From: a virus
Length of the DNA stretch: 37,268 nucleotides
IMG/VR virus record: IMGVR_UViG_3300028844_003918
Coordinates: 1-37,268 of that record
Strand: one strand, 5' to 3'
Shown here: in pieces, positions 8,940 through 17,239 of the stretch
Position numbering within the stretch: position 1 is the stretch's first letter
Layout: every line of letters begins with the position of its first letter
Notes under the pieces: generated by a model
What the model saw: the letters and a program-made list of their open reading frames with translations, nothing else
What the model was told of the DNA's origin: nothing
Database searches by the model: none
Position numbers and translations under genes: made by a program

Positions 8940-9972
8940 ATTATTAGATAGATTAGAATTATTGTATTCTGACAACAGCAATCTATCTGATCTGCGTAGG
9001 CTTTATATCGATAATGATTTAAGTAGTTTGTTTAGATTAACCAACGGTGACGAAGAATTACGTAAAGCAGTTATTGAAAAAAATATGCATAGTATTTTTA
9101 GATTAGTAGACGGAAATATTTCAGGAGATATCGAAGATTTAAGAAAGGCAGTAGTTGAACAAAATTTACATAGTTTATTTAGATTAATACAAGGCAATGA
9201 TGATATTCGTAGTGCAGTAACAGAAGAAAACTTACACAGTATTTTTAGATTAGTTGACGACGAAGATTTAAGAAAACTTGTATTAGAAGACAACAATTGG
9301 AAACTTTGGCCTATACTTGATAGATATGTTGACACACAATTTACAGCAGCGTTCAAAAGTTTTTTTGTTAATAACACAGAAATATGGAATGATTGTTTCA
9401 GTAGAGGACAATTACAAAGTAAATTATGGTTAGTGCATGAACTTAAAAAATGTAATGTAGATCTCGGCACTGTGTTTTTGTGCGCAGGATGGTATGCTAC
9501 GCTTGCTACAATGTTATTTGAAAGTAACATTAAGTTAGATAATGTTAGATCTTTTGACGTTGATCCAAGTTGTGTAGATATAGCAGAAGTATTTAACAAG
9601 CCTTGGTTTGTAGATCAATGGCGATTTAAAAGTATTACACAAGATATAATGGATATTAACTACAACGAGCATACGTGGCAGTATTGGAGTAACGCAAACA
9701 ATAGAATGAGTTATCCAATTACAGATAGTCCTAATACTATTATAAACACAAGTTGCGAACATATTGAAAACTTTACAGAATGGTATGCTAAGATTCCAGA
9801 TGGTAAATTAGTTATATTACAAAGTAACAATTTCTTTGAAGTTGACGAACACGTGAATTGTAGTATTGATTTAGATGATTTTAGTAGACAAACACCATTA
9901 AATAGTGTATTATATAGTGATAGTCTTCAATTAGAGAAGTATACAAGGTACATGCGAATTGGAATTAAATAA
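8926..9972 (+). CDS. Repeat-bearing methyltransferase-like protein
   Basis: A 348-residue two-part protein. Residues 22-133 hold five copies of a roughly 20-residue unit with consensus [DE]LRKAVxExNLHSIFRLVxG. The C-terminal half has a Rossmann-like segment (GTVFLCAGWYATLATMLFE, then VRSFDVDPSCVDIAE) that resembles motifs I and II of class I SAM-dependent methyltransferases, and INTSCEHIENFTEWY near the expected motif IV. The motif I glycines are atypical, so activity is uncertain. The ATG at 8926 is preferred over the TTG at 8923 and follows AAAGGAA. The repeats could serve as a protein-binding or oligomerisation arm. It overlaps its upstream and downstream neighbours by 14 bases each. Confidence 0.65.
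   Translation: MQTFELLDRLELLYSDNSNLSDLRRLYIDNDLSSLFRLTNGDEELRKAVIEKNMHSIFRLVDGNISGDIEDLRKAVVEQNLHSLFRLIQGNDDIRSAVTEENLHSIFRLVDDEDLRKLVLEDNNWKLWPILDRYVDTQFTAAFKSFFVNNTEIWNDCFSRGQLQSKLWLVHELKKCNVDLGTVFLCAGWYATLATMLFESNIKLDNVRSFDVDPSCVDIAEVFNKPWFVDQWRFKSITQDIMDINYNEHTWQYWSNANNRMSYPITDSPNTIINTSCEHIENFTEWYAKIPDGKLVILQSNNFFEVDEHVNCSIDLDDFSRQTPLNSVLYSDSLQLEKYTRYMRIGIK
8989..9324 (+). repeat. Five degenerate in-frame repeats in methyltransferase-like gene
   Basis: Five units encode residues 22-41, 44-63, 71-90, 93-112 and 114-133 of the protein above. Start-to-start spacing is 22, 27, 22 and 21 codons. Units 2-4 are most alike (LRKAV.E.NLHSIFRLV); unit 1 and especially unit 5 have diverged. The DNA copies differ at many third positions, so this is an old expansion rather than a recent slippage event. 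Confidence 0.8.
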
Positions 9973-10192
9973 TTTATCAGTCAGAAGGTTACAGCAAGAA
10001 AGTGCTAGAGCACTAAGTACTATGCAAGCAACTAATAATAACATTTATCAGTTTAACAAACTAGCACACCATAATAGTCAAAACTGGTATAAAGCTGTAA
10101 TTGATTGGTATGTAGAGCAATATGGTGACTTGCCAAGCAAAGTTGGCCCAGGAAAAGAAGTAAAATTGGTATTAGATGAAACATCTGACTAA
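9959..10192 (+). CDS. Small hypothetical protein with TTG start
   Basis: A 77-residue open frame that exactly fills the space between the methyltransferase-like gene and the next radical SAM gene, overlapping both (14 and 17 bases). No ATG exists near the expected start; TTG at 9959 has AAGG 10 bases upstream. An internal ATG at 10022 would give a 56-residue product. The protein is polar and helical at its N-terminus (RRLQQESARALSTMQATNN), and its C-terminus (LPSKVGPGKEVKLVLDE) looks extended. No leader-peptide hallmark such as a GG cleavage site or a cysteine-rich core is present. Function unknown; its tight placement in the operon is the main argument that it is real. Confidence 0.55.
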   Translation: MELNNLSVRRLQQESARALSTMQATNNNIYQFNKLAHHNSQNWYKAVIDWYVEQYGDLPSKVGPGKEVKLVLDETSD

Positions 10193-11114
10193 CGACAGAC
10201 CAGATAGTATGCATGCTGAATGGGTAATAAGTAATGTGTGTAACTATACTTGTAACTATTGCGACCCAAAACTATACGGGGGCTCATCAGGCTGGCCTGA
10301 TTTACAAAAAAGTTTAGACTTTTGGCAGTACATACACACAGATGTTAACCCTAATGCTAAAATGTTAACACTTAGTGGCGGTGAGCCAACTATATGGCCA
10401 AAACTAAGTGAATTTTTTAATAGGTTAGATCCTAGTTACAAAAAAGCTATAGTTACAAACGGTAGTAGGACATTACGTTGGTGGCGCAAGTTTATTGATA
10501 ATACTCAAATGACACAAATTGCAATTAGTGTTCATCTTGAATTTGCAGATGTTAATCATATTAAAGAAGTTATTAAAATTATAGGACCTCATTGTAGAGT
10601 TACAGTCTTAATGATGTTAGACGAAAATTCAGTTACAAAAGGTCGACATTTTGCAGAAACTCTGTCTAATGAAGATTTATATTGTAAAATTGTAGTCAAA
10701 CCTATAACACGTAGGTGGAATGGTATTAACGAAACATGTACATATGATAACGAAGTATTAGATTGGATTAAAACTTTTGATTACGATAAAAATAGTCCTG
10801 CTATGAAAAATGAGAATCGTACAACAGCAGTTAACATAATTATCGACGGCGAAGAAAAACCTGTGTTTTATATGTATGAAATGATCTCAAAAAATATGCA
10901 TAAATTTAAAGGATGGCGCTGTCATGCAGGAACACACAGACTAGTTGTGTGGCACGATGGTAATGTGTATGGTGCACAGTGTACTACTGCTAAAAGAAAT
11001 AAATTAGGTAATATAGCCAACGGAAGGTTAGATAAAAAGATTGAACCATTAATTTGTGATACAGAATTCTGTGCTTGTGTTCCTGACATACGCATACCTA
11101 AGGAGATAGTATGA
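10176..11114 (+). CDS. Radical SAM protein with C-terminal cysteine module (B)
   Basis: A 312-residue radical SAM enzyme with the CNYTCNYC motif at residues 22-29 and LTLSGGEPTIW, followed by VTNGSRTLRWW. It belongs with the genes at 24414 and 25569, which share the CNxxCxYC start, GGEPT, the SRT/CSRNMRWF-type segment, and a C-terminal (G)WxCxAG plus a final cysteine cluster (CDTEFCACVPDIRIPK here) that probably binds an auxiliary iron-sulfur cluster in a SPASM-like fold. This is the shortest of the three and lacks their long charged insertions. Its start overlaps the small upstream gene by 17 bases, and its stop overlaps the following SGNH-like gene (ATGA). Substrate unknown. Confidence 0.85.
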   Translation: MKHLTNDRPDSMHAEWVISNVCNYTCNYCDPKLYGGSSGWPDLQKSLDFWQYIHTDVNPNAKMLTLSGGEPTIWPKLSEFFNRLDPSYKKAIVTNGSRTLRWWRKFIDNTQMTQIAISVHLEFADVNHIKEVIKIIGPHCRVTVLMMLDENSVTKGRHFAETLSNEDLYCKIVVKPITRRWNGINETCTYDNEVLDWIKTFDYDKNSPAMKNENRTTAVNIIIDGEEKPVFYMYEMISKNMHKFKGWRCHAGTHRLVVWHDGNVYGAQCTTAKRNKLGNIANGRLDKKIEPLICDTEFCACVPDIRIPKEIV

Positions 11115-11869
11115 TTTATATAGACGGTGATAGTTGTCTGTATGGCAGCGGAATTGAACAACACGTATATGGATTTACAAAATTTTATACTGGGCGTGAA
11201 AATAAAGAAAGATTTATGAACGGAAAAATCCAGAAAGCCAATGTTAAAATGAATGATATTAGGAAGAAATCAAGAAAAATAACAGACGACCATGTAGAGT
11301 TCATAGAAGCAAATAACGTTGCGGCCCAGCTCCGTAAAAGGGGCGTAGAGTCATATACGAGAGCTGCAGGAGGCAGTAGTAATCAAGCTATTTGTATGCG
11401 TATAATAGAAGCAGTGATACAAGATAATATAAAAACAGTTATATTTTGCCCTACAAACTTTCAAAGAATACTTTATCCTAAGCTAAAAGCTCAGAGTTTA
11501 ACCTTTGGAAGCGGTGAGTTTAACAAAGAATATGAGACATATTTAAAAAATTGGATAAGGCATTTTAGTTCTAGTCAAACTATGTATTTAGAAGCAAATG
11601 CACTGCTAGGATTAATAAATTTTTGCAAAGATAACAATGTAGAGTTATTAGGCACTAAAACTGCAAACTACGTACATGGATATACAACCACAACTTTAAT
11701 GTCTCCGCAAATACAAAAAATAGTAGATCAAATAAATGAACTTTGTATATTTGATTTAGGTTCTGATTTTGACGATGATGAAAAAAGAATATTTACTGAA
11801 TGTGGACATCCTAGTTTAGAACGCCATGTCAAACTTGCGGAGGATATATGTACGCACTTGAAAATATAA
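11111..11869 (+). CDS. SGNH/GDSL-like hydrolase
   Basis: A 252-residue protein with the block signatures of SGNH hydrolases: GDS at residues 6-8 (candidate nucleophile Ser8), AAGGSSN at 85-91 (glycine of block II), an IFCPTN segment at 111-116 (candidate block III Asn), and GHPSLERH at 232-239, which matches the block V histidine context (DxHPS..GH). The residue three before His233 is Glu230 rather than the usual Asp. Enzymes of this fold often remove or transfer acyl groups on sugars and lipids, which would fit a glycan-modifying operon. A strong AAGGAG lies upstream of the ATG. The fold is likely; the substrate is unknown. Confidence 0.65.
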   Translation: MIYIDGDSCLYGSGIEQHVYGFTKFYTGRENKERFMNGKIQKANVKMNDIRKKSRKITDDHVEFIEANNVAAQLRKRGVESYTRAAGGSSNQAICMRIIEAVIQDNIKTVIFCPTNFQRILYPKLKAQSLTFGSGEFNKEYETYLKNWIRHFSSSQTMYLEANALLGLINFCKDNNVELLGTKTANYVHGYTTTTLMSPQIQKIVDQINELCIFDLGSDFDDDEKRIFTECGHPSLERHVKLAEDICTHLKI

Positions 11870-12915
11870 GAAGTGTTCATCTTGAAGTGACACAAAACTG
11901 TCAAGCAAGTTGTCCTATGTGCGACCGTAACATGAACGGCGAAGGAATTAATCCTCACATTAATTTAGACGAATTGTCTATTAAAGATTGTAAGGATATA
12001 TTTTCTATAGATTTTATTAAACAATTAGATACAATGTATATGTGTGGTAACTTAGGTGATCCTATTGTTGCTCGAGACACACTAGAAATATTCAAATACT
12101 TTAGACAACACAATCCTAACATGTGGTTAAGTATGAATACAAACGCAGGTGCAAGAGACGAAGCATGGTGGAGTGAACTTGCTAAAGTTTTTGGCAGGAT
12201 GGGTTCTGTTATTTTTAGTGTAGACGGCCTTAGAGATACTAACCACTTATACAGGCAGGGGGTTAACTGGGACAATGTAGTAAGAAGTGCTAAGGCATTT
12301 TTACGTGCAGGCGGAAGAGCCCGTTGGGACTTTCTTATTTTCGAACATAACCAACATCAAGTACAAGCAGCAGAAGCAATAGCAAAGGAATGGGGTTTTG
12401 AAAAGTTTATTGCTAAGAAAACAGGTAGATTTATAAATGCTAGTAGCGAAAAGAAAGATACACATCAAGCTGTAAGTAGAAAAGGCGAAAAAACTACAGA
12501 ACTTAAAAAGCCTGACACAAAGTATCAAAACAAAGAGTTAAGCAAACAAGAACAATTGATTAAAAAATACGGCAGCATGGATGCTTATTACGATGCAGTA
12601 CCTATTAACTGTAAAGTAAAAGACAAAGGCGAAATATATGTTACAGCAGAAGGTTTAGTTTTGCCATGTTGCTGGACTGCTGGCCGTATGTACAAATGGT
12701 GGCATAAAGATCCTAAGGTAGAACAAATATGGGATTTTATTGGCGATAAAGAATCTATAAGTGCAAAGCAAGGTATAGAACATGTTTTTACAAGTGGTAT
12801 TTTTGATAAGATACAAGACAGTTGGAATATACAAGGATGTGATAACGGCAAACTAAAAGTTTGCAGTATGAAATGCGGTGCGGAGTTTGATCCGTTTGCT
12901 GCACAGTTTAAGTAG
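11848..12915 (+). CDS. SPASM radical SAM protein, GNxGDP type (C)
   Basis: A 355-residue radical SAM enzyme. CQASCPMC at residues 18-25 binds the catalytic cluster. The usual GGEP is replaced by CGNLGDP (66-72). A shared block, IFSVDGLRDTNHLYR (122-136) and FEHNQHQ (165-171), links it to the genes at 13489 and 19794. Residues about 195-245 are a lysine/glutamate-rich linker. The C-terminal SPASM region has C255, C274/C275, C331, C339 and C343, enough for one or two auxiliary clusters. SPASM enzymes are best known for peptide or protein modification. A GGAGG ribosome site lies 4 bases before the ATG, inside the end of the SGNH-like gene. Substrate not visible. Confidence 0.88.
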   Translation: MYALENIRSVHLEVTQNCQASCPMCDRNMNGEGINPHINLDELSIKDCKDIFSIDFIKQLDTMYMCGNLGDPIVARDTLEIFKYFRQHNPNMWLSMNTNAGARDEAWWSELAKVFGRMGSVIFSVDGLRDTNHLYRQGVNWDNVVRSAKAFLRAGGRARWDFLIFEHNQHQVQAAEAIAKEWGFEKFIAKKTGRFINASSEKKDTHQAVSRKGEKTTELKKPDTKYQNKELSKQEQLIKKYGSMDAYYDAVPINCKVKDKGEIYVTAEGLVLPCCWTAGRMYKWWHKDPKVEQIWDFIGDKESISAKQGIEHVFTSGIFDKIQDSWNIQGCDNGKLKVCSMKCGAEFDPFAAQFK

Positions 12916-12922
12916 TAAAAAA

Positions 12923-13489
12923 ATGACATTTACAATATTGGAAAACTTTCCACAAGACTTATTAGACGAACTAAAGGCAATTTGGTATGAAGGTGATTGG
13001 AAACGCGAAATAGAAGCTAGTCCTGGTTCTATGTGGCACCATCATTTAAGAGCTAGTCATCCTATATTTGAAAGATTCCCAGAAGAAACCCGCACACTAG
13101 AATATTATAGTAATCCTCCACATTGTGGAAACGGTCCGCACTTAGATAGAGGCAGATGGAGTGCAATGAATATACCTATTGAAATGGATCACGAAAATAG
13201 TTACTTTTTAGCCGGCAAGACTCACTTATTAAAAGGATATACTAGAAAGCGTCATTTAGATCAATACAAAGACGGTCATAAAGTAAACAGTACAGGACCT
13301 ATTGGATTTTTTAAAGAAGAAGAAGATAAGTTTGATTATTATAACTTAGAAAAGCCTGTTCTGTTTAGTACAAAAACACCTCACGGATTTGCCAATAATA
13401 GTGATCGTCCTAGAGTATTGCTTAGTGCTACCTTTAATTTAACTTATGAACAAATGCTTAATATTTTGCCAGAGGAATGGTTTGCATAA
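12923..13489 (+). CDS. 2OG-Fe(II) oxygenase-like protein 1
   Basis: A 188-residue protein with the order of metal and 2-oxoglutarate ligands expected in the double-stranded beta-helix oxygenases: HLD in GPHLDRGRWSAMNIPIEM, then PHGFANNSDRPRVLLSATFN, which supplies the distal His and an Arg for 2-oxoglutarate. Such enzymes hydroxylate proteins, sugars, lipids or small molecules. The ATG at 12923 is chosen over an in-frame GTG at 12878, which would overlap the previous gene by 38 bases. No strong Shine-Dalgarno sequence is visible. The gene lies between two closely related SPASM radical SAM genes, so it may act on the same product. The fold is likely; the reaction is unknown. Confidence 0.7.
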   Translation: MTFTILENFPQDLLDELKAIWYEGDWKREIEASPGSMWHHHLRASHPIFERFPEETRTLEYYSNPPHCGNGPHLDRGRWSAMNIPIEMDHENSYFLAGKTHLLKGYTRKRHLDQYKDGHKVNSTGPIGFFKEEEDKFDYYNLEKPVLFSTKTPHGFANNSDRPRVLLSATFNLTYEQMLNILPEEWFA

Positions 13490-14487
13490 TGTTTTATTCG
13501 TTGCCTTTAAGTCACATACATATAGAACTAACAACTAAGTGTAATGCTGCATGTCCGATGTGTATGAGAAACTTAAATGGTGACGTAGATCATCCTAATC
13601 TAATTAAAACAGACTTTGATGTAAACTGGTTTGATAATATAGATTTACCTGCAAACAAACTTACGCTATGTGGTAACTACGGTGATCCGTGTGTACATCC
13701 TGACCTGCATCTTGTTGTTGAAAGATGGATACAGCAATACAACAAGCCTATTCTAATGATGACCAATGGCGGTGCTAGAAAGCCTGATTACTGGCGTTCT
13801 CTAGCAGAAACAGCAGGTGACAAGATGCATGTAGTATTTGGTATAGATGGTCTTGCAGACACAAATCATCTTTATCGTAGACATGTGCAATGGGACAAAC
13901 TAATAGAAAATGCACAAGCATATATAGACGCCGGCGGCAGTGCAACTTGGAAGTATATTATATTTGAACATAACAAGCATCAAGTTGAAAAAGCCGCAGA
14001 ACTTGCAAAAAAGCTAGGTTTCAAAAAATTTGAGAAAATTAAAACAAATAGATTTGAAAAAGATTACTTGCCTGTTGTTGACAAAAACAATAAAGAAATA
14101 TACAGGCTATACGAAGCAAAAGTTGAAGAAGATGGATATACGTCAAAAAATCCTAATCGTATACAAACTACAAAAGAATGGACAGGCGAGATAGCTTGTT
14201 ATGCAAAGAAAGAAAGCAGTGTATACATAGCTGCTGACGGCAGAGTGTATCCGTGTTGCAACACTGGATATCACTACAATACTGATAGATCGTTGAATAA
14301 AGAAATACATGAACTACAACAGCAAGTGGGTGCTCCTAATATTTCAAAAGAAAAGTTAAGTGATGTAGTGCAAAGTGATTTCTTTGCAACAGTAGAAGAT
14401 CGCTGGAGTTCTCAACCCCTTAAAAAATGCAAGAAAACCTGTGGAGTGTTGCGTGATAATTTACACAAGGTAGAAATTTTTGAGTAA
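13489..14487 (+). CDS. SPASM radical SAM protein, GNxGDP type (D)
   Basis: A 332-residue paralogue of the genes at 11848 and 19794. CNAACPMC is at residues 18-25, CGNYGDP at 61-67, FGIDGLADTNHLYR at 117-130 and FEHNKHQ at 159-165. SPASM cysteines are C237, C256/C257, C314 and C318. It is shorter than its paralogues because the lysine-rich linker between core and SPASM domain is reduced. The start at 13489 (TAATG junction, AGAGGA upstream) is preferred over the ATG at 13477. The product ends the first promoter-proximal run of overlapping genes; the next gene follows a 23-base gap that contains a late promoter. Confidence 0.88.
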   Translation: MFYSLPLSHIHIELTTKCNAACPMCMRNLNGDVDHPNLIKTDFDVNWFDNIDLPANKLTLCGNYGDPCVHPDLHLVVERWIQQYNKPILMMTNGGARKPDYWRSLAETAGDKMHVVFGIDGLADTNHLYRRHVQWDKLIENAQAYIDAGGSATWKYIIFEHNKHQVEKAAELAKKLGFKKFEKIKTNRFEKDYLPVVDKNNKEIYRLYEAKVEEDGYTSKNPNRIQTTKEWTGEIACYAKKESSVYIAADGRVYPCCNTGYHYNTDRSLNKEIHELQQQVGAPNISKEKLSDVVQSDFFATVEDRWSSQPLKKCKKTCGVLRDNLHKVEIFE

Positions 14488-14498
14488 ACTACATATAT

Positions 14499-14506
14499 TA
14501 TAAATA
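14499..14506 (+). promoter_or_regulatory. T4-type late promoter, 4 bases before a start codon
   Basis: A perfect TATAAATA in the 23-base gap before the ATG at 14511. Only CATT separates it from the ATG, and no ribosome site is present. Since T4 late transcripts begin roughly 5-7 bases after this octamer, the transcript would start at or next to the start codon. Confidence 0.65.
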
Positions 14507-14510
14507 CATT

Positions 14511-15920
14511 ATGAGCAATAAAACATTACCATCAGAGACATTTTGTGCATTACCGTGGATGCACCTCAGCAGTAGACCCGACGGAAAAATGCGTACATGT
14601 TGCACATCTAATGCAAGTAGTGTACAAGATCCGGATTCAAATAAAAAAGTCGGCGGCGGCGAAGTTGGCGTAGTAAAAAATGATGACGGCGTTCCAGCTA
14701 ACTTTAATCATACTACGTTGGAAGAAGCATGGAATAGTGGTTATATGCGTAATGTTCGTAAGATGATGCTGCGCGGCGAAAAACCTGCTAGTTGTTTAAA
14801 GTGTTACAAAGAAGAGGAACAAGGACATCTAAGTAAACGTAACTGGGAAACAGAATACTGGGGCAATAGATTTAATATAGATGAACTAGTTGCTGAAACA
14901 AAAGAAGATGGAAGCATACCTCCTAAGATTAGGTATATTGATTTACGTTTAGGTAGTAAGTGTCAACTTGCTTGCGTAATGTGTTCACCACATGATAGTA
15001 CAGGATGGATCAAAGACTGGAAAGCTATTAACCCTAAAATTAAAAACGAAAAACTTGCTAACACTAGTCAGTGGCATAATAAAGGACGCAATGACGGAGC
15101 AAGTTATAATTGGCATAAAAACAATCCTCGCTTTTGGGCAGATTTAATGGATCAAATTCCTCACATGTATCAATTATATTTTGCTGGCGGCGAAAGTTTA
15201 ATTATTGAGGAACATTATGAATTGCTTGAAGAATGTATTAAACGTGGTCATGCTAAAAATATGGAACTACGTTACAATTCAAATGCTGTAGAATGGCGTG
15301 AAGATTTGCCAGAATTATGGAGTCACTTTAAACGAGTAAGATTTCATTACAGCATTGACGCTTACGGCGAACAAAACGATTATATACGTTATCCTAGTAC
15401 TTGGGAACATCAAGAACGTGTGTTCCATATGCTAGATAATACAGCACCACAAGTAGAAGTTACTACAGCAACTACTATTATGGCACTTAATGTTGCATAC
15501 TTACCTGAGTTTGTAAAATGGAAAGTACAACAGGGCTTTAAAAAATTAAACAAATGGCCATTAGGAGCTGGAGGCATAAACATGCATTTTGCATATTGGC
15601 CACCACAGTTAAATGTAAAAGTGCTACCTGAACATATCAAAAAAGAAATTACAGACAAGTACGAAAATGAATTTTTTCCTTGGATGGAAGAAAATTGGCA
15701 ACTATTTACAGGTGTAGAAGAAGCCGGTATTACTAAAGAGCAATGGTTAAATGCGCCATATGGAATGAAACGCTTTAAAGGTATTATTAGGTTTATGAAT
15801 AGTGAAGACTGGAGTGCTAGGCTTCCGGAAACAAAAGAATACTTAAATTTAGTAAACGAACGTAGAGGCTGGACAGAAAGGTTTCCAGAAGTATTTCCTA
15901 TACTAAAGGATATAGTATGA
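14511..15920 (+). CDS. Radical SAM protein with N-terminal twitch-like module (E)
   Basis: A 469-residue enzyme, the longest of its group. The N-terminal module has C12 (in FCALPW), C30/C31, C95 and C98 (CLKC), a pattern like an SPASM/twitch auxiliary-cluster domain but placed before the radical SAM core. The catalytic motif CQLACVMC is at residues 151-158. The SAM-contact motif reads GGES rather than GGEP. LSSRPDGKMRTCC resembles the strand-turn of SPASM domains. It has a late promoter directly before its ATG and no Shine-Dalgarno sequence. Its stop overlaps the start of the next paralogue (ATGA). The two adjacent genes share the layout and may function as a pair. Confidence 0.87.
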   Translation: MSNKTLPSETFCALPWMHLSSRPDGKMRTCCTSNASSVQDPDSNKKVGGGEVGVVKNDDGVPANFNHTTLEEAWNSGYMRNVRKMMLRGEKPASCLKCYKEEEQGHLSKRNWETEYWGNRFNIDELVAETKEDGSIPPKIRYIDLRLGSKCQLACVMCSPHDSTGWIKDWKAINPKIKNEKLANTSQWHNKGRNDGASYNWHKNNPRFWADLMDQIPHMYQLYFAGGESLIIEEHYELLEECIKRGHAKNMELRYNSNAVEWREDLPELWSHFKRVRFHYSIDAYGEQNDYIRYPSTWEHQERVFHMLDNTAPQVEVTTATTIMALNVAYLPEFVKWKVQQGFKKLNKWPLGAGGINMHFAYWPPQLNVKVLPEHIKKEITDKYENEFFPWMEENWQLFTGVEEAGITKEQWLNAPYGMKRFKGIIRFMNSEDWSARLPETKEYLNLVNERRGWTERFPEVFPILKDIV

Positions 15921-17239
15921 ATGTAAAAGATGAAAATTTTTGCATTGTTCCTTTTGTACAGTTAAACACTAGAGGCAAAGGAGATGCTAGAGTATGTTGT
16001 AGTATTGAAGGTATTGACTTTGGCATTCCAAAAGAAATGACTATTGACGAAATAACTTCTGATAATTATTCTAGTGACACTGATGTATATAATTTAAGTA
16101 AAGATAAAATAGAAGACTTATGGAATGGTCCTTTTATGAAAGACTTCCGTATGAAAATGCTTAACGGCGAAAAACTTAGTAACTGTGAATTTTGCTACAG
16201 AATGGAAAACAGTGGATTTGGAAGTAAGCGTACTGGCAAGAATAAAAGGTTTTTAGAACGTGTAAAACCGCATTTACAAAAGTATTATGATGCAAATGGT
16301 TATGTTGATGTTATGCCACAATGGTGGGAAGTAAGACTTAGCACTAAATGTAACCTAAGTTGTGTTATGTGTTCTCCTAACCTTAGTAGTATGATGTACA
16401 AAGAATACAACAAATGGGGCAATAAAATAACTGGACAAATGCAAGGTAGTTTAGACATTGCAAAACGTTCAGGTGAAGAATATCTAAGTCAAAGTAAGTT
16501 TTTTAAAGAACAAATAATGACAAATCTTGAACATGTATTATACATGGAATTTAGAGGTGGAGAAGTATTTGCAGATCGACACAGCATTGACTTTATTTGG
16601 AGTATAGCTAAAACAGACTATGCAAAAAATATTAGTTTAGATATAAGCACTAATGCAACATTGATAACAGATGAAATAGTAGATTTATTAAATCATTTCA
16701 AAGGCGGATTATTGCGTTTTAGTATTGATGCTGGACAAGAAAAAGATGAACTAATACGTTATCACACCAATTGGGATAGCGTCATAACTAGCATTGAAAA
16801 TTCAAACAACTTACATAGCGAATGGGAAATGGTAACACAAACTTGTTTACAAGCTCTTAATTGTATAGGACTAGTACCTATGCTAGAATATTTTGATGAT
16901 ATGTGTAATCGTACTAATAATGAACGCTTTCATTTAGGATTTACAAGTGTACGTGGTAAAGAATGGATGCGTCATGAACTTGTACCTATAGAATATAGAC
17001 AAAAAGAAATTGCTGATCTTGAAAAGTTTATAAAAAATAGTTGGTTATGTAATACTAGTAAACACAAAAAAAGAGAAACTAAAACAATACAAGGGTTAAT
17101 GAAAGCACTTTCTACAGAAACACGTATTAATGATGACTTAAATAAGAAAGCCAAAGAGTATTATCTAAAATTAAACGAACTACGGAATGTAGATTATTGG
17201 AAAACATTCCCGCACTTGGAGTACTTAAATGGATTTTAG
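15917..17239 (+). CDS. Radical SAM protein with N-terminal twitch-like module (F)
   Basis: A 440-residue paralogue of the previous gene. N-terminal cysteines are C9 (FCIVPF), C27/C28, C90 and C93; the catalytic CNLSCVMC spans residues 145-152. The SAM-contact motif is GGEV (FRGGEVFAD), a departure from GGEP. The C-terminus (WKTFPHLEYLNGF) keeps the short aromatic end pattern of the group. AAAGGA lies before the ATG, which overlaps the upstream stop by 4 bases. The downstream methyltransferase-like gene overlaps it by 11 bases. The radical SAM fold is clear; the substrate is not. Confidence 0.87.
   Translation: MNVKDENFCIVPFVQLNTRGKGDARVCCSIEGIDFGIPKEMTIDEITSDNYSSDTDVYNLSKDKIEDLWNGPFMKDFRMKMLNGEKLSNCEFCYRMENSGFGSKRTGKNKRFLERVKPHLQKYYDANGYVDVMPQWWEVRLSTKCNLSCVMCSPNLSSMMYKEYNKWGNKITGQMQGSLDIAKRSGEEYLSQSKFFKEQIMTNLEHVLYMEFRGGEVFADRHSIDFIWSIAKTDYAKNISLDISTNATLITDEIVDLLNHFKGGLLRFSIDAGQEKDELIRYHTNWDSVITSIENSNNLHSEWEMVTQTCLQALNCIGLVPMLEYFDDMCNRTNNERFHLGFTSVRGKEWMRHELVPIEYRQKEIADLEKFIKNSWLCNTSKHKKRETKTIQGLMKALSTETRINDDLNKKAKEYYLKLNELRNVDYWKTFPHLEYLNGF

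Noticed and set aside
9959-10192. A confident RiPP precursor call for the 77-residue protein
   Set aside because: No GG cleavage motif, cysteine-rich core or repeated core peptide is visible, so the claim is left as a weak possibility only.
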